Source: Larus michahellis
Taxonomy: Eukaryota; Chordata; Aves; Charadriiformes; Laridae
Direction of reading: 5' to 3'
DNA: 64,000 bases
Assembly: GCF_964199755.1 (NCBI RefSeq)
Contig: NC_133917.1
Coordinates: forward strand, 5,957,967 to 6,021,966
Every line of letters begins with the position of its first letter. The first letter of the stretch is position 1. Below the pieces are notes generated by a model that saw only the letters and a list, made by a program, of their open reading frames with translations, ran no database searches and was not told where the DNA came from. Below, piece after piece: positions 1 through 12,900 of the stretch. The translations under genes were made by a program, and so were the position numbers.

Positions 1-550
1 GGACGGCGGGGGGTCCCTCGGGGGTGGGGGGGGGACACATGGCTCTTGCCATCACCCAGAGCCGGTGGGTCCATGTGGGGTGTCCCCGGCTCTGTCGGGG
101 CTGTCTCCATCCCTGTCCCGTGTCCTGGGTCCTCCATCCCTGCTCCATGTTCCCCATCCCTGCTCCATGTTCCCCATCCCTGTTCCATGCCCTCCATCCT
201 TGTCCCATGTCCTCCATCCCTGTTCCCTGTCCTCCATCCCTGTTCCCTGTCCCCCATCCCTGTCCCGTGTCCTCCATCCCTGTTCCCTGTCCTCCATCCC
301 TGTTCCCTTTCCTCCATCCCTGTCCCATGTCCTCCATCCCTGTTCCATGTCCTTCATCCCTGTTCCATGTCCTTCATCCCTGTCCCAGGTTTCTCCATCC
401 TTGTCCCATGTCCTCCATCCCTATTCCATGTGCTCCATCGCTGTCCTGGGTGTCTCCATCCCTGTTCCCTTTCCCCCATCCCTGTCCCATGTGCTCCATC
501 CCTGTTCCCTGTCCCCCATCCCTGTCCCATGTCCTCCGTTCCCTCCTTGG
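1..550. repeat. C-rich minisatellite, unit about 20 bp
   Basis: Head-to-tail copies of a unit like CCTCCATCCCTGTTCCCTGT run from about 110 to 540, with the first 100 bases looking like a degenerate flank. Variants alternate between 'CCATGT' and 'CCCTGT'. All three plus-strand frames stay open because of the repeat, so the long ORFs here are not genes. Confidence 0.85.
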
Positions 551-1240
551 GGGTTTGCTCAGCCTCGCCACAACTCCTGGGGGGTGGGAAATGGGAGCTC
601 AGGATGGGGACCCCCCCCCACCGGTGGGCACAGCCCCCCCCCGGGTCTGCTGGGACGGGGACATCCCTCTCCAGGGGGCCCGGGGCCATTCTGGGGGGGC
701 TGCGTGTTCTCCCGGGCTGGTTTTCCAAGTCTTGGTTGGCACCGGAGCGCGGGGACGAGCGTGTCCGGAGGGGTCTGGGATGGTTTGGCCCCATCCGAGC
801 GATAAACCCGGGAATGTCCTCGGCCGCGCGCGGCTCCGAGCCGGGCTGGGGGCACGGGGGCGGATTTCGTCCCCTCTCATCCGCTCGTCCGTGGTGCGCT
901 GCCAGCGCCGGGAGCGTGGGAAAAATGAAAACATCGGGAACCATTTCCCGAGCCCTCAGAGCCGCGGCCAACGGATCCGGCCGGGAGCTCCCGAGGGAGG
1001 GGGACAGCGAGGTCGCGGCGCGGGGGGGGGTTTGCTGCGGTGCAGGGACCCGGAGTGCGGCGCCGGGCGAGGGGATGGAGGAGCCGGAGGGGCCGGAGGG
1101 GCCGAGGGCCCGGGACTACGGCGTGGGGCAAAGACCCCGAGGAGCCGCGGGGGCTGTCGCACCCCCCGAGCCCCCCCCGGCCTCCTCCAGCCCCGCTCCC
1201 CGACCCGGGGGGGATGCTGCGTGGCCTATCCCAGGATCCG
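551..1240. other. GC-rich spacer, no gene seen
   Basis: CpG-rich single-copy-looking DNA. I found no recognisable protein, splice-bounded exon or RNA gene. The overlapping ORFs on both strands are proline/arginine/glycine-rich in the way GC-rich non-coding DNA usually translates. Confidence 0.5.
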
Positions 1241-1625
1241 GTGATGACCCGGCATCTGATGCTGACCCCAGGATCCAGTGCCAACTCTGGGATCCGGTGC
1301 TGTCCCCGGGATCCGATGCCGACCCTGGGATCCGGTGCTGATCCCAGGATCTGGTGCCGATGCTGGGATCTGATGCCGACCCTGGGATCCAACGCCAGCC
1401 CTGGGATCTGGTGCTGAGCCCAGGATCCAGTGCCAACCCTGGGATCCGATGCCAACCCTGGGATCCAGTGCCGACCCCGGCATCTGATGCCGATGCTGGG
1501 ATCCGGTGCAGACACCGGGATTGGGTGCCAACCTCGGGATCCGATGCCGACCCCCGGGATCCGATGCCAAGCCCAGGATCCCGCGCAGACCCTGGGATCC
1601 GGTGCCAGCGCGGGGCGGGTTCCGG
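1241..1625. repeat. GGATCC-containing minisatellite, unit about 19-21 bp
   Basis: Repeated TGGGATCCGGTGCCGACC-like units, many carrying a BamHI-type palindrome GGATCC. Units drift in sequence but the spacing stays close to 20 bp. Confidence 0.8.
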
Positions 1626-3090
1626 GCGACGGGCCGGGAGCGGAACGAAATGCCTTGGTCAGCGGTTTTCCCTTTTTTTTAATTTTTTTTCGGCGTGTGT
1701 GTGGGGGGCTTTTCTTTTTTGGCTAGATAATTTTTTTTTTAGTACAAAAAGTCTAAAAAAAACAAAAAAACAAAAAAGACCCAAAAAAGCCCCCCCCCAC
1801 CCCCCCCCACCAGCTGAGGCCGGGAGGAACGCGGGTTACGGATGAACCGCCGTTGGTCCAACGCCGCGGCGCCGCTCGCTCGGCTCTTCCCTTCCTGGGT
1901 CCGTTGTCACCGAGGGGCCGCGATCTGTGTGTCCCCCCCACGTCCCCTCCCTCCCCCCGTCCCCGCTGCGGCGACGGCGTCGCCCAAAGGAGCTTTGTGA
2001 CCAGGCCGCGGTGTAACGAGGCGGCCCCGGGGGCCGGTGGCGGCTCGGGGAGCGGGTCCAGGGCTCGGCCGGGCACCGTGGCCCCGGGAATGGCGTCTTC
2101 TCCTCCGGACCCACCGACCCCCGTCCCCCGCGGGTCCCCTCCGTCCCCTGGGGGCTGTCGCCGCCTCGCCGGACCCAGTGGGACGGTGGGGCCGGATTCG
2201 TGCCGCGACGCCGTGGTGGCACGATGATGGAGCCGGCAGCACCTGGGCGTCTCCGCTGGCGGCGAGGAAAAGCCATCCCGGCGCAGATGGAGCCGTCCTG
2301 GCGCCCACGGCCACCGCCACGGCCACCGCCACCCCCTCCCCGGCGCTCCTTCCACCTCCCGGAGCGCAGACGGTTCCCCAGCCCCGGCGGCCGCTCCCTC
2401 GCGCTCTCGATGCCCGAGTTTTTTGGGGAACGTTCGGCATCGCCGAGGCCGCTCCCTCCGGCGTCACCGCGTGGCTCCCTCAGGGTGACAATGGTGCCGG
2501 GGTGAGCTGGCAGCGGGACCCCTGCGACTGGTGGGACGGCGCTGTGGCGGGGAGACGTGGCACCGGCTGCGCTGGCTGGGGGTCCCGGTGGCCACCATGG
2601 GACTGGTGTCACTAGCCATGGTGCCACTGTGGGACCGGGTGTCACCGGCCGTGGTGCCACCATGAGACCAGTGTCACTGGCGAGCCCTGGGGCTGTGTGG
2701 GAGCCCCCCCACCCCCACCCCCGGGATGGAGCCAAAAGCTCCGAATACTTTGATTATTTCCTTTTTTTTTTTTTTTCCCCTTAAAATATATTTTTTTAAT
2801 TATTATAATTCCGTTATAATTTTTTTTTTTTGGATGTTCAAGCGCTGTGTTGGGTCACGCGATTAAACTCCCCCCCCCTCTTCCTCCTCCACACCCCCAC
2901 CCCCACCCCTTGACCCATTTTGGGTGTGCGATTTGGACTCCCCCCCCCCCCTTCCCCCGACTTTTCCCAGGGCCCGTCCTGAGCCTCCCCCCCCCCCTCC
3001 CCTTGCCCCCCCCGAAAGACAGAACGAGGAAGAAAACAAGGAACAAACGAACAGAAAAATAACCTAAGACGTTTACGCACAGGACCAATA
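1626..3090. other. Spacer with homopolymer tracts, no gene seen
   Basis: Mixed GC-rich DNA with long T, A and C runs at about 1670-1800 and 2760-2835, plus a short repeat of 'CACTGG/CACCGG' type at 2600-2690. Nothing translates to a protein I know, and no exon with both splice sites and family resemblance was seen. Confidence 0.45.
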
Positions 3091-3096
3091 CACCAG

Positions 3097-3160
3097 GTAA
3101 ATAATAATAATAATAATAATATTAATAATAATAATAACAATAATAATAATAATAATATAC
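3097..3160. repeat. (AAT)n microsatellite
   Basis: A run of ATA/AAT triplets, slightly interrupted, in otherwise GC-rich DNA. Confidence 0.9.
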
Positions 3161-4615
3161 TGACGGGGCTGCTCCCCCCCCGCCCACCCTTGGCCAGTCA
3201 GCCCAGGGCACTGGTCCCAGTGCGGGGGTGTGGGACCAGTGCCCCCCCCTCAGCCCCGGCACTGGGACCAAGTGCCCAGGGTTTACTGGTCCCAGTGCCC
3301 GGGGGGGGCGGGGGCCCGTCTTCTTCAGCGCCACCTGCCTGGGGGGGCCTTTTGGGGTGCTGGGCTGCGGGAATGGGGTGTTCCGTGACCCCCCAATGTG
3401 TAGGGGGGTGGCTGGACACTCCCCCCCACACCCCCCCTCAGCTGTGGGCTCCGCACCGGGCTGGACCCCGCGGCGGTGCCGGGGGATGGTGCCCTGGGGG
3501 GGGACGATGGTGCCCGTGGGGAGATGATGCCCATGGCCGGGGGGGTCCCACCTGCCTCGGCCACCCCCTTGTTTGAGGCTCTTCAAACCTGGAGGGGGGT
3601 TGAAAGCGCCTGTCCTGGGCACCTCCCGTCCTTCCCGGCCCCCAGTCGCTGCCGCTGCCCCCGCAGCCCCCGCGTCCCCCACCCCGGGAAAGGGCCACGT
3701 GCCCCGAGCACGAGGCCGCTGGCCACATCCCAGGTGGGGGGCGAGCAAGACACCCCTCTGCCCCCCTTCCCCCCCACATGGGGCTTTGGCAATGGTTGGG
3801 GTGAGGGGGGGCAGCCAAATCCCAGCCGGATCCCGACCAGACTGCGGTTCCCTGGCCCCAAAGCGGGATCTGGTGGCCGGTGGCGGGGGGGCGCTCTGTG
3901 CCCTTTCCAGTCCCTTCTGGCCCTTTCCTGGCGCATGGCTGCTCTCCCGGCACTGGCCATGCCTTGGTGACACCGGCCCCGGTGCTGGCGATGGCGGGAT
4001 GGTGCTTCTCCGCGCCGGCGCGTCCCCGACGTGGTTTCGGTGGCGGGGGGAGAATGGCGACGGCCGGGGCCGGACGAGGCCTCGTGATCCGCGAGCGCCA
4101 GGTGGAAGCGAAACGGGGGCCGGCAACGTATTCCCATGAGCAGCTTTGCCGGGAAGCGGAGCCTTTGGCATCGCACGGGCACCACCGGGGTGAGGGCACC
4201 GCAGGGGGACACAGGCCTTGGCCCCCCCCGCCCCCCCCCCGGCTCCGCGGCGAGACCCGGTGCTGCTGGAGGACGCGTCCCCCGGGAAGGCACTGAACGG
4301 CGGGGACGGGGGGTGTCTCGGCCGCGAAGCCGCCGATGTGGGGCCGTTTGCCGCGGTGCGATGTTTTGGGGCCGAGCTGAGCCCCCTGCCCGGCCCCGAG
4401 GGGTGAGGGGGCTGGGGGCCGCTCCCCGGGACATCGCGCCGGCCCCTGGGGACCCCGGGGGACCCTGGCTCTCCCCGTCCCCGAGCTGGAGCCGCAGGGT
4501 CCGGCCGGCTGCTGGGGTGACAGGGCTGCCATCGCCGGAGCCACCGGGCTGGTGGCATCAGTGGCGAGACCCCGGCGGTGCCGGGAGCCTGGTGCGAGGG
4601 GCCCTAAGTGCTTCG
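3161..4615. other. GC-rich spacer, no gene seen
   Basis: Long overlapping ORFs occur on both strands but have no recognisable domain and the composition of non-coding GC-rich DNA. Lies downstream (3') of GDF11. I see no gene here. Confidence 0.45.
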
Positions 4616-5085
4616 GCACCACTGGGGTTTGGTAGCCCTGGGACTCGGTACCCCCAGGACTCAGTAGCCCCAGGACTCGGTAACCCCAGGGTTTGGCACC
4701 CCTGGGACTTGGTACCCCCAGGGCTTGGTAGCCCCATGACTCAGTACCCCCGGGACTTGGTAGCCCCAGGGTTTGGTACCACTGGGGTCCAATACCCCCC
4801 CAGACTTGGTAGACCTGGGACTCAGTACCCCTGGGACTTGGTAGCCCCAGGGTTTGGTACCACTGGGGTCTGGTACCCCAGGGACTTGGTAGCCCTGGGA
4901 CTCAGTAGCCCCAGGACTCAGTAGCCCCAGGACTCAGTAGCCCCAGGGTTCAGTACCGCCGGGCCTCGGTAGCCCCTGGACTTGGTAGCCCCAGGGTTTG
5001 GTACCGCCAGGGTCCGGTACCCCCGGGACTCTGTAGCCCTGGGACTCGGTACCCCCGGGACTCAGTAGCCCCGGGCTGCCCCGTC
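4616..5085. repeat. Minisatellite with GGTAGCCCCAGGACT-type units
   Basis: Units of about 16-18 bp built on 'GGTAGCCCCAGGACTC' and 'GGTACCCCCGGGACTT' alternate irregularly over about 450 bp. Confidence 0.8.
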
Positions 5086-5699
5086 CTTGTTAAGCGCTTT
5101 GGGCTCCGCGGAGCCGGGGACAAGTGCTAAAGGTCCCGGCCCCCCCCGGCCCCCCCCCCGGCTCCCCTCCCCCCCCCGGCTCCTCGGCCGCCCGGCGCCG
5201 TCCCTAAGTGCTGCGGGGGGGGGACGGGACGGGACGGGCCGCCCCGGCCGCCGCCACCGGCTCCATCCCGGCGGGGAGGGACGGGGCCGCGGCTCCCGGC
5301 GCCCTCGGGATAAGTGCTGGGGCCGGGGGGGGGGGGGGGGGGGGTCCCGGGCCGCCCCCTCGGGCCGGGGAGGGGGGGTGGGGGGCGTCGGCGGCCGCTC
5401 GGCGCCAGGGTCGGCTCCGGCCGGGCCCCGGTTGCATCAGCGCGGGGGGGTGTGTGTGGGGGGGGGAAGGGCCGGGGAGCCCGTTCTCACGCGAAAATAA
5501 CCCAAACGCCGGCCGAGGGGGGGCCGGGGGGGGGCCGAATCTGCCGCGTCAGCGGAATTTCTCCCCGTCCGGAGCCTCCGTCCAATTCTGGCCGATGCCG
5601 CCGCCGGATAACCCCGGGCCACCGGCCACCGCCGCCGCAGGAGCCCCCCCGAGCAGTCCCTGGAGAGCGCCGGGCACCGGGGCAAGCATCGCCGTCCCG
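5086..5699. other. CpG-island-like block, no gene assigned
   Basis: Very high CpG density and several poly-G runs (for example about 5325-5345). It has the composition of a promoter island, but no TATA box, recognisable first exon or downstream gene was found. Confidence 0.4.
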
Positions 5700-6010
5700 C
5701 CGGTAACACCGGGGCGAGCATCACCGTCCCGCCGGTAACACCGGGGCGAGCATCGCCGTCCCACCGGTAACACCAGGGTGAGCATCACCGACCCGCCGGT
5801 AACACCGGGGCGAGCGTCACTGTCCCACCGGTAACACCGGGGCGAGCATCACCATCCTGCTGGTGGTACCGGGGTGAGCATCGCCATCCCACCGGCAACA
5901 CCGGGACAAGTATCACCATCCCGCCGGTAACACCGGGGTGAACATCAGCATCCCCAGGGTGAGCATCCCCGGGATGAGCATTGCCATCCCACCAGCAACA
6001 CCGGGACAAG
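5700..6010. repeat. Minisatellite, unit about 29-30 bp
   Basis: About ten copies of a unit reading roughly CCGGTAACACCGGGGCGAGC then ATC(A/G)CC(A/G)TCCCG. Copies become more diverged toward 6000. Confidence 0.85.
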
Positions 6011-6667
6011 CAGCGCCATCCCGCCGGCGGTGCCAGTGCCGGATCCAAAGCATGGGCAGCAGCTCCGTTCCCCTCAGGCCATCCGTGCCCGGGGATGCCC
6101 CGGGACACCGGCGGTACCAGGGCGGGGGGGCTCCGGGCTGAAGCAGCCCTCCCAGGGCTGTCCCCGCTGTCGGGTCACGGGTGCCAGGATGGTGCTGGCG
6201 GCGTGAAGGAAGGGACCGGGGTGAGCGGGGCTTCCCGCAGCAAAGCGCCGGCCGGGAGGGTGATTAATAAATAAATAAATTAAAGAAGGGAGACGGTTTC
6301 CTCCCGGGCCGAAGCTGTCACCGGCGCTCGCCTGGCCCTGGTGCGCCCGTCCCGGGGGTCCCGCTGCCGCATCCCGCCGTCCTCACTGCAGGAGCGGGGC
6401 TGGCACCACGGGGCTGCTGGGGGACGGGGGCCACCCACCCCTTGGATGTCACCTTGGCCGTGGGGCGGGCAGGGACATCCCCGTCCCCGCTCCAGGAGCG
6501 CGGGGTGACGTGGGGTCCGCTCGGCCGCCTCCGTCGCCGTTGAGCTGGGGCAGGAGTGCCGTGCCGTGCCGTGCCATGCCGGTGCCGTGCCATGCTGTGG
6601 GTGCCGCGGGCGGGGGGTGGCGGTGCTGGGGGTCCCGGCCGTCCCCTTCCCTTCTCCGTCCGGTTGC
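6011..6667. other. Spacer downstream of GDF11, no gene seen
   Basis: GC-rich DNA with an AATAAATAAATAAATTAAAG stretch near 6265-6283 (plus strand) and a GTGCCGTGCC-type short repeat near 6555-6600. No coding exon recognised. A longer GDF11 3' UTR could run into it. Confidence 0.4.
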
Positions 6668-6673
6668 TTTATT
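6668..6673 (-). promoter_or_regulatory. GDF11: Candidate GDF11 poly(A) signal
   Basis: AATAAA on the minus strand, about 315 bases beyond the GDF11 stop codon, embedded in TTGTGCAATAAAGCAACC. The 3' UTR between holds (CT)n and long A/T runs. Confidence 0.5.
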
Positions 6674-6987
6674 GCACAATGCATGTCGAAGCGCGGGTTT
6701 GGTGCAGCGTTTCTCCGTGGGCTCCTCTTCTCTCTCTCTCTCTCTCTCTCTTCCCCCAACATCCGAAGGAATTTCGACGCTTTGTTCTTTTGTAATTTTT
6801 TTTTTAAAAAAAAAAAAAAAAAAAAAGAAGCAACCAAAAAAAAAAAAAAATCCAAACCCCCAAAAACTGGAAGAGGAGTTTGTTGGTGGTGGAGGAGGAG
6901 GAGGAGGAGGACCGGGGTGGGGGGGGCTTGGGGGGGGGCCGGGGTGGGGGCGGAGGGGGGCAGCCCCAAGCCGGGCTGTTTTTTTTT

Positions 6988-9900
6988 TTAAGAGCACCCA
7001 CATCTGTCAACCACCATTCCCGGGATCTTGCCATAGATGATCTGCTGTTTGTCGTTGAAGTAGAGCATGTTGATGGGGGACATCTTGGTGGGGGTGCAGC
7101 AGGGCCCCGCCGAGCCCCGGGGGTTGGCCTGCTGCACCAGGTGGGTGTGGGGGTACTTCTGCATGAACATGTACTCGCACTGCCCCGAGCAGTAGTTGGC
7201 TTTGTATCTCTTGGGGGCGATAATCCAGTCCCAGCCGAAGGCCTCGAAGTCGACGGTGAGGGGGTAGCGGCAGCAGCGCGACTCGGTCGAGTGCTCGTCG
7301 CAGTCCAGCCCCAGGTTGCGCCGCGAACGCTTGTTGTTCTCCAGCACCCGCAGCTCCATGAAGGGGTGCTGGGTTGGGGGGGGAGGGGGGAGAGTGGAGG
7401 GAGAGGGGGGGGACACACATACACACACACACACGTCAACTTTGGGCTGACCCACCGTCCCGCCGTCCCACCGTCCCGGCTCCCCGTGTCCCGCACGGTC
7501 CTGCAGAGCTGCCACCAGCCCCATGGAGGTGCCACCAGCCCATCGAGGTGTCACCAGCCTCCTGGAGCTGCCACCAACCCAACGAGGTGCCACCAGCCCC
7601 ACTGAGGTGTCACCAACCCATCGAGGTGTCACCAGCCTCCTGGAGCTGCCACCAACCCAACGAGGTGCCACCAGCCCCACTGAGGTGTCACCAGCCATCA
7701 AGGTGTCACCGACCTCCTGGAGCTGCCACCAACCCAACGAGGTGCCACCAGCCCCACTGAGGTGTCACCAAGCCATCGAGGTGTCACCAGCCTCCTGGAG
7801 CTGCCACCAGCCCCATGGAGGTGCCACCAGCCCAACAAGGTGTCACCAGCCCCATCAATGTTTCTTCAGCCCCACTGAGGTGTCACCAGCCCCATGAAGC
7901 TGCCACCAGCCACATTGAGGTGCCACCAGCCCCATTGAGGTGTCACCAGCCCAACAAGGTGTCACCAGCCCAACGAGGTGTCACCAGCCCCCCGGAGCTG
8001 CCACCAGCCCCATTGAGGTGTCACCAGCCCAACAAGGTGTCACCACCTCCAACAAGGTGTCACCACCCCCATTGAGCTGCCACCAGCCCCATCAATGTTT
8101 CTCCAGCCCCATCAACGTGTCACCAGCCCCATCGAGGTGTCACCAGCCCCATGAAAGTGTCATCATCCCCATGGCACTGTGACCAGCCCCGTGCAGCTGT
8201 AACTGGCCCCATGGAGCTGTCGTTGTCCCCACGGGGCTCTCAGCAGCCACGTGGAGGTGTCACCAGCCTCGTGAGGGGAAGGTCATCGTCCCCATGGAGC
8301 TGTCACTGTCCCCACAAAGCTGTGACCAGCCCCATGGAGCCATCGCCAGCTCTGCAGAGATGTGACCAGTCTTGTGGAGTTGTGGCTGGTCCTATGGAGC
8401 TGTCATTGTCCCCATGGGGCTGTCACTGTCCCCCATGGGGCTGTGACTCTCCCCACAAAGCGGCGACCAGCCCCATGGAGCTGTGATTGTCCCCATGGAG
8501 CTGTCACTGCCCCCAGAGAGCCGCGACCACCCCCACAAGCTGTCACCAGCCCCATGGAGCTGTGCCGCCACCTGTCCCTGTCCCTATTGCCCCCCCTATT
8601 CCCCCATTCCCTGGGGACAGCCAGGACCCCTGTGCCCATCCAAGCACCGGAGCCACCACGATGCCCCACGAGCTCCGCGCAGCGCCGACCCCCGGGGCCG
8701 TGGGGGGGGGGGACGACCCCCACCTCCGAGCCACGTGCCCACCCTGCTGCCGGGTCACCTACCAGCCCTTCGGCGCCGGGTCCCAGGGAGGTGACGGCCA
8801 AGTCGTTGCCGTTGGGGTCGAAGGCGTTGATCTCGATGCCCCAGTTGTTCTGCGGCTGCTTGAACCAGTTCTGCAGCACGTGCTTGAAGTCGATGCTCTG
8901 CCAGTGCCCCACGCGGGAGTTGAGGTCGATCTTGAGGGAGCGGATGCGGATGTGGCGGCTGCCCTCCTCCGTCACCGGCTTCAGGCGGAGGATCTGCAGG
9001 TAGACGGTGGAGGGGTGCTGCACCGGGCGCAGGTACACCCACAGCTGCGCCTTCACCACCTTGGTGAACATGATCTTGGGGCTGAAGTTGAAGAAGCAGC
9101 AATGGGGGTTGCCCTCGATCTGCACCACCGGGTCCGCTGTGGGAGGGAGGAAGGAGGCGTCAGGGGAGGCCGCCCCGGGACGCCCCCCTGCCCTGGGACC
9201 GCCCCTCCCCTGGGACCCCACTACCTCAGGACCCCCAACCCTGGGACTCCCCAACCCCGGGACCCCCCTACCTCAGGATCCCCCAACCCCGGGACCCGCC
9301 CCCACCCCCGACCACCGCCACCAGCGGCTCCGTGGTGCGCGGGGGCCGGGCGCGCTCCTCCTCCTCGGTCGTTCGGAGTTGAAGGTCGGGTCAGAGGCTG
9401 CCCCGGGGGTCATTGTCCCTCCATTGGCAATAAGGTCCCCGGCTGCCCCCTGACCCCGTGTCACCGGGGATTCATGATCCCCCGCGGGGGGCGCGGGGAC
9501 CGAGCGGGGCTGGGGAGGGGGGTTCTGGCCCCACAGCACCTGCTTCGGGGCAGCCGGTTCCCAACGCGTCCCTGTGCAGCAGCCGGGAACGCGCCTGGTC
9601 CCGCAGGGATGCGGCGAAGCCCCGAGGAGGGTCCGTGGCACTGGGCTGGGTACCACCGGAGTCCCCGCCGGCGGCCCAGTGTCCCAGAGGACACCCAGCG
9701 CCCACCATCCCTCCCTTCTCCCACCCTCCCATTGCCCCCCCTTCCCATCGCCCACCCTTCCTGGGCTGGTTTTTGGGGCTGGCCCCACACCTCTGCCCGC
9801 CGTGGGGATGCTTCACCCAGGACCCCCGGTGGGTCGTGCCCTGGGGGATGCTCTCAGCGATGGCAAGTGGCCACCGCGGGGACAGGGACACCCGCCCCAG

Positions 9901-12900
9901 CGGGACCACAACCCCCGGCATCCCCATGCCAAGCATCCATCGGGGCGTGGGGGGTCCCCGGCCGCCCTCCCCCAGCCCCGCGGCAGCACCCCGGCCCCAC
10001 GCCTGCCCTCCCTGCTCGGCAAACATCTGTGTCAAATTGAGCTGGGAATTTCCAACCCCCCCCCCCCTCCCCGTCCCCCCGTCCCCCCTCCCTGTCCCCA
10101 GCAGCCCCCCTCCCCCTGCCACGCACCGGTCAGGTTTAATAGCACCCAGCTGCAGCGCGGGGCCATTTGCTGCGCGCGAGGCCTCCCCGAACACATGGGG
10201 GTCACGACACCGGCCGCAGCCCCGCGAATGCCATCCAGCCCCCCCGCCGCGCCGCACATAAACCAAAGTGACAGGCGCTTGGGGCGGGGGGGAGCGAAGG
10301 ACGGATGGACGGATCCGGGTGCTGCCCACCCAGACCCCTCCCAGCAATTTGCTGTGCACAAGCCCCCCATTAAACACGCGCTCCCCCCCCTACCAGGACC
10401 TGCCCGGGGAGCATTTGTCCCCTGCCCTGTCCCCTCCGAGCCACGCTGGCCCCCCCCGGCTCCCAGCCCCAGGGCAGGTTGTGCCCCCCCAGCCCCTTCC
10501 ACGGGGTCTTTGCCACCCGTCGTCGGTGGATGTTGTCCCAGCCCGGGCCGGTGGCCACCTCGAGGGGTCCTGGTGGCCTGAGGGGATGCGGTACCCCTTT
10601 GCTCCAGTGAGGGGGGGCAGCACCGGCCGGGGTTGTTTTTGTAGGGTCTCCCGGTGGGAGATGCCAAAGCAGCGCCGGAGCCGGCGCAGGGCCCCGAAAG
10701 CTGCCACCGAAGCCCCTCACCGTGACACCGGCCGCACCGATCCCCTCCCCGGGACGCGGGGGACAGTGGGGTGCCTGCGGCCCCGGGGGCGAGCTGGGGG
10801 GGTCCGGGGTGGCAGAGGGAGGTGCTGGGTGGTGGTGGTGGTGGGGGGGTGTCCGGGGGGATGGGGGGGGGGCTGTGCCACGCTGGCTGCTCCTGGCACG
10901 GGGCTGCGGCGGTGCCAGGATGCTCGTCCCGTCGCTGTGGCAACGGGGGATAAAGGTTACCGGGACATCGGTCACAGCTGAGTATGTGCCGGGAGCGGGG
11001 GGGGTGGGCACGGCCCCGGTCCCCCCCACCCCCACTCCCCCCCGGCTCTTTGTTCCCACCGGGGCCCGGATTTGGGGGCTCCCACCTCTGCCCCGTTAAC
11101 CCCTCGCTTGCCGCGGCGGGGGGGGTGAGGACGGACGCTGGAGACCCCCCAAGGCCGGGGACCCCTCGTCGCCCACGTGCCAGCGGTGGCTCTGCCCATG
11201 TCCCCCGCTCACGGCCCGCTGACCTTGAGCGGCTCCCGGCCCCCCCCCCCCCCCCCTCCACCCCGGGCCCCCGCCAGCCCCTCGCCCCGGCCCGTGCCCG
11301 CCCCGGCCCCCCATCGCCCCTCATTAAGCTCCCTCCACCCCACGGGTCGCGGGGGTCACGGGTAGCCCCTAAATGGGTTTAGGACACAATTAACCTTCCC
11401 GGGGTCCTTCTGCAGTTAAAAAATAAAAAAAAAAAAACGAGGGGGGGGAGGTGGCGGTGGAGGGGTGCTGGGGGTGGTGGTTTGGGATTAACTGGGGGGG
11501 ACGGCCGGGGGGAACCCGAGAGCTTTATGGCTCTGCTGCCTATAAAGCCCTTTCCCTCCTTCTGTTCAGGAACCATAAAACCCCACACAATTGCCACGGG
11601 GGGGGCCAGGAGGGAGGGGAAAAAAAAAATCATAATAATAACGGAGCGGTGGTGGACCGAGAGGGGGAGACGGACGGAGAGGGGGGGGCGCAGGCCCCGG
11701 ACCCTGCGGCGCATCCGGCCGTGGGACCCCCGGGGCTGTGGGACTCCCAGAGGGGGGCCGGGGGGGACCCAGCCGGCCGGGAGGAGGGGCCGCCCTCTGG
11801 TATTTATTTTGGGGGCCCCCGAGCTGTTAAAGGGGCCGGGGGGGTGGTGGTTGGCGGGGGGGGGGGGGCAGCAAGCGTTAACGCGGCGCGGGGAGGAAAA
11901 CCCCAGCGTGTTGTCAATTTTATGGGTAATAAAATTTCAAAGCCGCCCGAGTCTATTAATGCCTGGGAAGGAAATTCGTTGGGGGGCTGCGGGGGGGGGT
12001 GGGGGGTGGGGTGGGGGGGTTGGGGGGGGTGGGCAGTGCCTCACACTTCCCTCCCTTCCGCTCCCCCTTCGCACCTGGCCCCACTCCCGGGGGTCTCACA
12101 CCCCCCCCCCCCCAGCCTCGTCCCGCTCGGGAGCAGGTGGAGCCGGAGCTGGGGAGGGGGAAACTGAGGCAGGGAGAGGGGTGGGGTGGGGTGGGGGCGC
12201 AGCGCCGGACCCCCACCCGCTCGCCCACAGACAGACAGACGGAGCCACATTACAGCGCAGCAAAGCCCCCGTGCTCCGTCCCCTCCCTGCTGGGGACCCC
12301 TTGCAGCCCCCCACCACTCTGGCTGTCCCCCGCAGGGCCTGCCGTCACCCTGTGTCACCCTACTGCCACCCTGTTGTCACCTTGCTGCCACCCTGCTGTC
12401 ACGCTGTTGCCACCCTGCCGTCACCTTGTTGTCACCCTGCCGTCGCCCTGTTGTCACCCTGTGTCACCCTGCCGTCACCCTGCCATGTGCCATGGCAGGA
12501 GGCGAGCGCTGGCACCCACTGCCCGGCAGGGCCCTGGGGACCAGGAGGTCACGGTGCCATCTGCCCCATGTCCCCAGTCTGGTCCCAGTGCTGGGGCTGG
12601 TGCCGAGTCCCTGCACCCAGTGCCAGGTCCCCGGGTCCCAGTGCCACGTCCCAGTACGCGGTGCTGGGTCCCAGCTCCCAGCCGCAGTGTCGGTGCTCAG
12701 ACCAGTGCCAGTGCCGGGTGCCGGTACCTGCTGCCAGTGCCCAGTCCCACAACCTACTGGTGCCAGTGCCATGTCCCAGTCCCAAGCGCTGAGTCCCAGT
12801 CCCCAGTTCCACCTCCCAGTCCCCAGTCCCGGGTCCCAGCACCCCGGGGCCATTCCCAGTCCCGTCTCCCGGTTCCCGGTGCCCCGTAGCGGCTGTCGGC

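Noticed and set aside
5200-5240. TAAGTGCT motifs resembling a miR-17/302 seed region
   Set aside because: Short chance match. No flanking hairpin of microRNA shape was found.
9458-10581. Several 200-400 codon frames on both strands in GDF11 intron 1
   Set aside because: They overlap each other in all frames, have proline/arginine/glycine-rich composition typical of GC-rich DNA, and lack homology.
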